A program made the translations under genes and the position numbers. Below are positions 1-5,300 of a stretch of DNA of 10,233 nt, one piece after another. The DNA comes from Nanobdellota archaeon (GTDB lineage Archaea; Nanobdellota; Nanobdellia; Pacearchaeales; GW2011-AR1), in NCBI GenBank assembly GCA_018830845.1, contig JAHJRS010000075.1, forward strand, positions 1 to 10,233. Reading direction: 5' to 3'. Each line of letters opens with the position of its first letter. Position 1 is the stretch's first letter. The notes beneath the pieces were generated by a model. That model was not told where the DNA came from and made no database searches. It saw nothing but the letters and a program-made list of their open reading frames with translations.

Positions 1-174
1 AAAAATATAAATAAAAAAAGCAATCAATGAGAACAAAAATGCAGCCAGAGCAAAAGAAAGCATTATGCCCCCAAAAATTGAATTCATATTTACATAAAAA
101 AGAGCGAGTAAAAGAATCCCAAAGAAAAAAAAGACCCATCTAAGATCTCCCAACCATGAACTTGCGCTTGCCAT
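1..174 (-). CDS. Small membrane protein, C-terminus cut by window edge
   Basis: Reading down from ATG at 174-172, the frame stays open through 58 codons to base 1, so the gene continues outside the window. The visible protein starts MASASSWLGDLRW and is then strongly hydrophobic. One likely membrane span covers about residues 14-28 and a second about 33-58, separated by a short NMNS turn. No enzymatic motif is visible and I do not recognise a family. The ATG is preferred because a TATA-like TTTAAATA sequence lies about 27 bp upstream, the spacing expected for a leaderless archaeal transcript. The frame upstream of the ATG has a stop near 229-231. The gene has the same orientation as the Sm-like gene but a separate promoter, so it need not be co-regulated. 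The gene call is fairly secure; its function is unknown. Confidence 0.6.
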   Translation of the reverse strand, partial: MASASSWLGDLRWVFFFFGILLLALFYVNMNSIFGGIMLSFALAAFLFSLIAFFIYIF

Positions 175-195
175 GATAAATTCAGTAAAACATGA

Positions 196-206
196 TTTAA
201 ATATTT
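196..206 (-). promoter_or_regulatory. TATA box for the left-edge membrane protein gene
   Basis: An AT-rich TTTAAATA-type element is centred about 27 bp upstream of the ATG at 174 on the minus strand. This matches archaeal TATA-to-start spacing and predicts transcription beginning at or near the start codon. It is a short motif in AT-rich DNA, so chance cannot be excluded. Confidence 0.4.
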
Positions 207-281
207 TTTTCAAAGTTCCAACTACAAATTATTCCAAAGAATCCGTTTCCCCGGCGAAAAATCTCGGGATAAACGCCAATT

Positions 282-527
282 TTATTTAAGTGCAGTTGAA
301 GCAGGGGAGATATAGATAATTGTGTCCCCTCTCAGAAAAGTCAAACCCAGACTTTTTTTGTGAGACCCATTTTCCATTTCTTTCACGTTATCCATCACCA
401 GGTTGATGTGGATGTCAAAAGCGAGAAGAGTTCCAACGAATTCTTTATCGCCCTTCAACCGAACCAAAACTTCCTTACCCTTAGAAGTGTTTAACAAATC
501 CAAAGGTCTTTCAATTCCGTTAGCCAT
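282..527 (-). CDS. Archaeal Sm-like (LSm) RNA-binding protein
   Basis: An 81-residue protein of normal length for archaeal Sm-like proteins, which form ring oligomers that bind U-rich RNA in the cytoplasm. The Sm1 motif covers about residues 19-50 and includes FDIHIN, with Asp38, His40 and Asn42. The Sm2 motif is FLRGDTIIYISP, with Arg66-Gly67-Asp68. In this family the His/Asn pair of Sm1 and the Arg of Sm2 line the uridine pocket, and all are present here. The C-terminus stops just after the last strand with a short STALK tail. The ATG is preceded by a TATA box at about -26 and no Shine-Dalgarno sequence, so the transcript is probably leaderless. It is divergent from the S8e gene, with 116 bp shared between the two starts. 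The family assignment is secure, but the RNA partners cannot be read from the sequence. Confidence 0.96.
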   Translation of the reverse strand: MANGIERPLDLLNTSKGKEVLVRLKGDKEFVGTLLAFDIHINLVMDNVKEMENGSHKKSLGLTFLRGDTIIYISPASTALK

Positions 528-548
528 ATCTTACTTGTGAGAATTTTG

Positions 549-556
549 TTTATAAA
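549..556 (-). promoter_or_regulatory. TATA box for the Sm-like gene
   Basis: TTTATAAA is centred about 26 bp upstream of the Sm-like ATG at 527, implying a start of transcription at or next to the start codon. The octamer is its own reverse complement, so direction must come from flanking BRE bases rather than the box itself. Confidence 0.55.
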
Positions 557-607
557 TTTTTGCCCTTCGCGTAAAATATTAAAAACAAAAATAATCAAAC
601 AGGAAGT

Positions 608-615
608 TTTATAAA
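608..615 (+). promoter_or_regulatory. TATA box for the S8e gene
   Basis: A second TTTATAAA, preceded by the purine-rich AGGAAG expected of a BRE, is centred about 26 bp upstream of base 638. The S8e transcript would then have a leader of only about 6 nt before ATG 644. Together with the box at 549-556 it makes a compact divergent promoter region for the Sm-like and S8e genes. Confidence 0.55.
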
Positions 616-643
616 CAAAAAATGAAGAAAACCTATATAGAAA

Positions 644-1003
644 ATGAAATTTGGAAGAAAAATCACCGGTGGTAAATACACCAAACAGAAAAAAAAGAAA
701 AAGCATGAAAGAGCCGGGCAAAAAACACCGGTGAAACTTGGTGAAGATAAGAAAAAAAAGACAAGAGTTACCGGAGGAAATGAAAAAGTCTCCCTTTTGA
801 AAGTAAACACCATTAATGTTAAAGTTAAGGATAAAAACCAAAAACTAAAAATTAAGAATGTTGTTGAAACTCCCTCAAATAGATTCCTTGCAAGACAAAA
901 CATAATCACAAAAGGAACAATTGTTGAAACTGAAGCCGGAAGAGTAAGAGTCACAAACAGGCCCTCTCAAGAAGGAAACCTTAACGGGATTCTTGTAGAA
1001 TAA
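644..1003 (+). CDS. rps8e: Ribosomal protein S8e (eS8), small subunit
   Basis: A 119-residue basic protein of the archaeal/eukaryotic S8e family, a component of the small ribosomal subunit. The N-terminal third is extremely lysine-rich, following the family opening MKFGRKITGGKYTKQ, and probably threads into rRNA. The remainder carries the family signatures RVTGGNEKVSLLK (about residues 41-53), NVVETPSNRFLARQNIITKG (about 72-91) and the ETEAGRVRVTNRPSQEG segment near the C-terminus. Length is normal for the archaeal form, which is far shorter than the eukaryotic one. An ATG at 622 lies upstream but in another frame and soon terminates, so 644 is the start. There is no clear Shine-Dalgarno, consistent with the very short leader predicted from the TATA box. 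It lies 93 bp upstream of TFB on the same strand. Confidence 0.95.
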   Translation: MKFGRKITGGKYTKQKKKKKHERAGQKTPVKLGEDKKKKTRVTGGNEKVSLLKVNTINVKVKDKNQKLKIKNVVETPSNRFLARQNIITKGTIVETEAGRVRVTNRPSQEGNLNGILVE

Positions 1004-1048
1004 AAATTAAAAAATTCCCGTCTATAAATTATTATTTTGACCGAAAGC

Positions 1049-1058
1049 TTTATAAAAG
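1049..1058 (+). promoter_or_regulatory. BRE/TATA promoter for TFB (distal)
   Basis: CCGAAAG directly precedes CTTTATAAAAG, a close match to the archaeal BRE-plus-TATA arrangement and the strongest-looking promoter in the window. Its spacing predicts a transcription start near 1079 and an approximately 18-nt leader that contains a weak AGGT (1085-1088) 8 nt before the TFB ATG. Confidence 0.6.
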
Positions 1059-1066
1059 GGTTTCAT

Positions 1067-1074
1067 TTATAAAT
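1067..1074 (+). promoter_or_regulatory. Second TATA-like box for TFB (proximal)
   Basis: TTTATAAA is centred about 26 bp upstream of the TFB start codon, 18 bp downstream of the distal box. It would give a leaderless transcript. Its upstream flank (TTTC) is a poorer BRE than that of the distal box, so it may be secondary or fortuitous. Confidence 0.35.
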
Positions 1075-1096
1075 CTTACTAAATAGGTTCTATAAG

Positions 1097-2035
1097 ATGT
1101 CAAATATCAAAGAATGCCCTGAATGTGGAGGCGTAAACCTCATTTATGACAACCATCTTGGGGAAATAATATGCAAAGATTGTGGACTTGTTATTGAAGA
1201 AAAAATGGTTGATACTGGAATTGACCTCTCTGGAAAATTTGACAAGGGAGAGAAAAAAGGGCGTGGAGGAGCTCCCATTTCTATGCAAAAATTTGACAAA
1301 GGACTCACAACAAATGTGGGAGAAATTTCTGATATTTACAGGTTGGAACCAAAACAAACGAGAAAATTCTTAAGGCTAAAAAAATGGCAGGAAAGAGTCT
1401 CAACTTCAATTGAAAGAAATCTTAGGCTTGCAATGGCGGAACTAAGAGTGATTTCATCTTACCTGGATTTGCCAAATGTGGTCAAGGACGAAGCATCAAG
1501 AATTTACAACTATGTTTTGCAAAGGGGACTTGTAAGAGGAAGGTCAATGGAGTCTGTTATTGCCGCATGTTTGTACGCAGCATGCAGGTCATATAACATC
1601 CCGAGAACTCTTGATGAAATGGCAACTGCATCCGATGTTGAAAGAAAAGAAATTGGAAGAACATACAGATTCATAATAAGAAAACTCGGAATAAAAGTAA
1701 AACAATCTTCACCAAAAGATTACATTTCAAGATTTTCTTCTGTCCTTAAACTTTCTCCGGCAACGCAAAACGACGCTCTTGGAATTTTGGATCGGGCAAG
1801 AGATGTTGAACTCACTTCGGGGAGGGGTCCGGCGGGAATTGCTGCCGCTGCACTTTACGTCGCTGCATTAATGAATGACGAGAAAAAAACTCAAAGAGAA
1901 GTTGCGGACATTGCAGGAATTACTGAAGTAACAATAAGAAACAGATACAAAGAGCTTATTGAAAAGTTGAAGCTTGAAGAAAAAATAAAACAAAAAGAAG
2001 CTGAGACAAAAGAAAAGAAAAAAGCCAAAGAATAA
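1097..2035 (+). CDS. tfb: Transcription initiation factor B (TFB/TFIIB)
   Basis: A 312-residue general transcription factor that bridges TBP-bound promoter DNA and RNA polymerase. An N-terminal zinc ribbon has Cys7, Cys10, Cys26 and Cys29. The B-reader/linker segment covers about residues 40-75 and includes GRGGAP and FDKGLTTNVGE. Two cyclin-like repeats occupy about 88-200 and 201-298. The C-terminal helix-turn-helix that reads the BRE is clear as TQREVADIAGITEVTIRNRY (265-284). A Lys/Glu-rich tail follows (294-312). Length is typical. The linker lacks the aromatic EWRAF-type sequence common in archaeal TFBs and has DLSGKFDKGEKKG instead. It is the only TFB gene seen in this window; whether the genome has others cannot be judged. 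The start is fixed by the zinc ribbon only six residues in and by TATA boxes at suitable distances. Regulation by its own TBP/TFB promoter is expected. Confidence 0.97.
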   Translation: MSNIKECPECGGVNLIYDNHLGEIICKDCGLVIEEKMVDTGIDLSGKFDKGEKKGRGGAPISMQKFDKGLTTNVGEISDIYRLEPKQTRKFLRLKKWQERVSTSIERNLRLAMAELRVISSYLDLPNVVKDEASRIYNYVLQRGLVRGRSMESVIAACLYAACRSYNIPRTLDEMATASDVERKEIGRTYRFIIRKLGIKVKQSSPKDYISRFSSVLKLSPATQNDALGILDRARDVELTSGRGPAGIAAAALYVAALMNDEKKTQREVADIAGITEVTIRNRYKELIEKLKLEEKIKQKEAETKEKKKAKE

Positions 2036-2082
2036 GCTTTTATATTAAAGATTTCTAAAAATATTATTCAAACAACTTTCGT

Positions 2083-2111
2083 CGGAGGCATTTAAAAAAG
2101 TTGCCGTTCCG
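2083..2111 (+). promoter_or_regulatory. TATA element inside an inverted repeat, likely promoter of the tRNA block
   Basis: The TATA-like TTTAAAAA (2091-2098) is flanked by CGGAGGCA (2083-2090) on the left and TGCC-GT-TCCG (2102-2111) on the right. These arms are complementary over 8 bp apart from a 2-nt bulge. Normal archaeal spacing would place transcription start near 2120, about 94 bp before the tRNA. I see no better TATA box closer to the tRNA. The inverted repeat could be an operator for a dimeric regulator that would block TBP, or it could be chance. Confidence 0.4.
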
Positions 2112-2133
2112 ATTTAGAGGAAGGGTTGATAAG

Positions 2134-2151
2134 GGAAACCAAGGGGTTTCC
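2134..2151 (+). ncRNA. 7-bp hairpin in the presumed tRNA leader
   Basis: GGAAACC (2134-2140) and GGTTTCC (2145-2151) are perfect complements around a four-base AAGG loop. The hairpin lies just downstream of the predicted transcription start and just upstream of the tRNA-like relic. It is not followed by a T-run, so it does not look like a bacterial-type terminator. No known RNA family is recognised. It might be a processing signal or part of a larger structured leader. Confidence 0.3.
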
Positions 2152-2154
2152 ATT

Positions 2155-2170
2155 ATGCGGGGATGCCGGA
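2155..2170 (+). repeat. Direct repeat, copy 1 (tRNA-Leu 5' end)
   Basis: The 16-base sequence ATGCGGGGATGCCGGA occurs here and again at 2212-2227, an exact match 57 bp apart. The repeat begins two bases before the mature tRNA 5' end, so part of the leader was duplicated too. Confidence 0.95.
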
Positions 2171-2209
2171 TGTCACCAATATCCTTTGGTTCGTCCATCA
2201 TCTTCTCGT
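2157..2209 (+). pseudogene. Decayed tRNA-Leu copy lacking the anticodon arm
   Basis: The first 14 bases, GCGGGGATGCCGGA, are identical to the 5' end of the intact tRNA-Leu 57 bp downstream. The next bases, TG-TCA, match its D loop with two deletions. TATCCTT (2180-2186) matches its variable arm and GGTTCG-TCC (2188-2196) its T arm. The end (TTCTCG) resembles its 3' acceptor strand (TCCTCG). The D-arm 3' half and the whole anticodon arm are missing, so this copy cannot decode. All seven acceptor positions can still pair (GCGGGGA with TTCTCGT, three of them G-U), and a short TGG/CCA T-stem remains. I infer a degraded tandem duplicate. A retained tRNA-like RNA is possible but less likely. Confidence 0.55.
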
Positions 2210-2211
2210 TC

Positions 2212-2227
2212 ATGCGGGGATGCCGGA
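2212..2227 (+). repeat. Direct repeat, copy 2 (within intact tRNA-Leu)
   Basis: This is the second copy of the 16-base repeat at 2155-2170. It covers the last two leader bases, the acceptor 5' strand and the start of the D arm of the functional tRNA. Confidence 0.95.
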
Positions 2228-2296
2228 GTGGTCAAACGGGCTAGATTAAGGCTCTAGTGGTTTATCCTTACCTAGGTTCGAATCCTAGTCCTCGCA
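2214..2296 (+). tRNA. tRNA-Leu, anticodon AAG
   Basis: An 83-nt class II tRNA that folds cleanly. The acceptor stem is GCGGGGA with TCCTCGC (one G-U), followed by discriminator A at 2296. The D stem is CCG/CGG. The anticodon stem CTAGA/TCTAG closes the loop TTAAGGC, with AAG at 2248-2250. The variable arm is 14 nt and only weakly paired. The T arm is CTAGG-TTCGAAT-CCTAG. The long variable region, three-base D stem and A73 all indicate leucine. CCA is not encoded. Anticodon AAG reads CUU directly, or CUU/CUC/CUA if A34 were converted to inosine. Archaea normally use G34 in this box, so the wobble A is unusual. There is no intron. A decayed partial copy lies immediately upstream. Confidence 0.95.
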
Positions 2297-2301
2297 TTTT
2301 T
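2297..2301 (+). terminator. Oligo-T terminator after tRNA-Leu
   Basis: Five T residues follow the discriminator base directly. Oligo-T runs are the usual intrinsic termination signal for archaeal RNA polymerase. The run is short, in AT-rich sequence, so the call is tentative. Confidence 0.4.
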
Positions 2302-2308
2302 AAAATAC

Positions 2309-2314
2309 AAAAAA
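2309..2314 (-). terminator. Oligo-T terminator after the giant gene
   Basis: On the minus strand six T residues lie immediately after the stop codon of the 2363-residue protein, with a second T-run at 2305-2302 just beyond. This would stop the long operon before it runs antisense through the tRNA, whose 3' end is only 18 bp from the stop codon. Confidence 0.4.
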
Positions 2315-5300
2315 TTAAGCAATTCTCCAAACATATGTTGGATACCAAGTAGTGCTTCCAATAGTATAACTTTGCTCCTGTATCACCCTGGCTTGCCCGG
2401 GGTCACCAATTAAGATATATCTATTATTTGTAGAGTCATATCTATCAAAAATTGTTGCGTGCTGGAATTCATCACTCCTGCAATTACTTCCTAAACAACC
2501 CCAAAGAACAACATCTCCAGGAATAAGTCCGGTTCTAACATTAATAGTATTTGAACTTTTTTTGTAATTATAAACTTCATTAAAATCATTCTGAGGTAAA
2601 ACATTATTATTCAAATTTCTCACACTTTGAAGTTCAGGAACCGCGGCAGGGTCACAACTAGTGTATTCTGGAAGAGCATTTGCAGCAACCAAGACATTGG
2701 ATACAAAAGTCGCACAAACATAACTATATTCTATTCCCCCACTTTCAAACCTGTATGTATCTTTTCCTATGTAAGACCTTGCAGTCTCAGCAATTTTTTC
2801 TCCTGAAGTAGACATTGAAACCTGAACACTTTCCAAAACATTTGAAGCTCTTAACTGACCCCACGAATCAACAACCTGTTCTACATATTGATCATTTTCA
2901 CAACCAAGACCATTATATCTTCTAAGTGCCGCCTGCCACCCGTCATACGCTTTATCTTTAACATCGCATCCATTAAATACAACCGAACCCCTCTTTTTAT
3001 AATCAATCAAAATTTGTGTCCCAACTCTTATGTTTTTAACAGGATCATTAAGCAAAATATTCTCACAAAGCCCCCGTTCTGAAGGCAACCCATGAAATCC
3101 ACACCAACCAAGATTTAATCCATTGCTATTTCTGAAATTGGTGTTTATTTGCATCAACCCAAAAGAAACTTCTTTTCCGGAAGCATTTTTTCCAGCAACA
3201 TTCTGACAATCTGATTCCTGAATCATTACTGCCAAAACCAGATAAGGGTCAACTCCCTTTTCCTGAGATATGCTTTTTATATCATTATAATACTGGGAAC
3301 AACTTTGAGGAATTTGTGTGCTCACAACAGCCCCCCCTTTTCTGTCAACCCCAAAAATTAAAACACCTCCTTCATAAAAATCTTTTCCATCGAGCAAAGA
3401 AACAAGCGAACTCATTTCATCAGTGTAATCCTGAATAGGAAGGGTATTAGAACCCCCAAGACCAAGAAAACCACTGCCTTTTTTATACCCCCACTTTCTC
3501 GCAGAATCATCAAACTCAAAAACTACCTCTCCCCCATCTTTTAATAAATTTGAAACCGTGAAAATTTTATCATAAGAAAAAGAAACACTCTCAGTTGACA
3601 ATTCCGCATTGGATAATATCCCCCCTTCTTCATTCCTTGTTACTCTATCCACAAGGAAAGAAACACCCTCTTCATAATTTTTTCCTTCCAATCCTTTTAT
3701 AAAACTCAATTCTTCCGTATCCAAAATTTTTTGTGAAGAAGCCACTCTTGTTGCATCGGGGGCTGCTGTTTCACTTTTTAAAAGTTCGTTCCAATCAGGG
3801 AGGGTTTTTTCTTGTAACCAAAAAGGAATTGGATCATTAATACCACTTACCGCCGTCTTATCGGGAACAGCCACGTAATATTCCTCCCAAATCGCAGCTT
3901 TTTGAGTTGGCTCTAATAACCAAAAAGGAACCGGCTTCTCCTCTCCAGGAGGAGTAAACAAAAAGGCTTCATTGACACTATACCATTTCTTTTCTTCGGG
4001 ACTCCTATCTGTAAACCTCCATTCCCCTTTGTAAAAAGAATAGTAAATGCTATTTTTGAATAAACCTAAAATCCCCCCTGACTTAAGTTCAAAAATAGGG
4101 TATTCCACACCAGTATTTTGATTTATTTCATCAATTTCATTCAGCCAATTTTGAAGTTCTGTCTCCACCACTTTACCAGAAGTTTCTTCGGCCTGATTTA
4201 ATTTTCCTTCTTCAACAAGCCTGTTAAAAAGCCCTGTTGCAAGTTCAAAATATGCATTTCCCTCAAGCAGAAGAAGATATCCTTTTTTGTTGTTACCAAA
4301 AACCTTGTCGTAAATTTGTTCAATTAAACTTATTCTCTCTTTAGGATTTTCTTCACCCAAAATTTTACTTAAAATTTCATCAAACTGCTCTTCAGTTAGT
4401 AGCCCGCTTTGATTTATGATGGCATTTTTTAAAACCTCATTTAAACTTTCAAGAGTTTGGTCTGCAGTTACCTTAAAATTTACTGCACCAGGAATACTTT
4501 GCTTATCAATCCAACATCCAACATTTTGGTTTCCACAATATCCAACCTTAACCCATCTTTGGTTTTCAGTATTATAATTTGGATCACTTTCACTTCCAGG
4601 GTTTTCAGTTGCACAAACCCTCGTGATTCCTGATGCCTGCAAATCAGGCGAAAGAGTATTTGTAACTCCCTGCTGGACATTTAAATTTAAAAGACTCATG
4701 ACATTTGGAGTTCCAGATATGCACTCTTCACTTGTTTTAATATTTTCCATTTCCGCCTGATGTTTTATATATTGGTCTGATAAATAATCAAGAGCAAAGT
4801 CAGTACTTACTTTTCCAAAACCGCACTCTTCCTGATTCCCAACCTGAACGCAAAGTTGATCATACCCTTCAGGACCAGTGAAATCTCTGGTTTCATCAAC
4901 AGACTCTCCAACAGAGATATAACCCGCACCAACCTGCCGTGGAAGATTTGTATCTCGGTAAAATGATGAACCGCTTGACTTCAAATAAACCTGATAATAC
5001 TGACCTGCGTCATTTCCTGCAAAAATATGATAAAATACTTTATACTGAACCTGTGGAGGAACTGTAACACTTGAAAAAGGAATTGTTTCAAAATTAGCAG
5101 TAAACTGGGGAGGACTTTGAGCCTGTCCTAAAGCATCAAGCAATCCCTGACCCTGAGGAAAGGCAATTGAAAGAGCATTTTTACAAACAGCAGTTCCAAG
5201 TTCGCCTTGGCTTCTTGCTTTGAAAGCGTCAAATGCTCCAACCGCGTAATATTGAGTAATATACTCCACTGAATTTTCAACATTCTGGAAGGCTCCCTGA

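Noticed and set aside
250..278. Hairpin terminator after the Sm-like gene (GGCG...CGCC with an intervening T-run on the minus strand)
   Set aside because: The stem is only 4 bp with a 17-base loop, which is too weak to call. The five-T run alone is not distinctive in this AT-rich DNA.
491..954. Long minus-strand reading frames opposite and upstream of the S8e gene
   Set aside because: They are Phe/Ser/Leu-rich complements of a lysine-rich gene and of intergenic AT-rich sequence, with no family resemblance.
2120..2213. C/D box or H/ACA guide RNA upstream of the tRNA
   Set aside because: No RTGATGA/CTGA pair at proper spacing is present (GTTGATAA is only a partial C box), and no ACA tail with suitable hairpins was found.
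2155..2227. Direct repeats as attachment sites of an integrated element
   Set aside because: Integrases usually duplicate the tRNA 3' or anticodon half, whereas here the 5' end is repeated and only 41 bp lie between the copies. No integrase is visible. Further similarity to the variable and T arms fits a decayed tandem duplicate better.
2241..2255. Reading the leucine tRNA anticodon as TAA instead of AAG
   Set aside because: Shifting the loop by one base would require GCTAG to pair with CTCTA, which breaks the stem. CTAGA/TCTAG pairs at all five positions.
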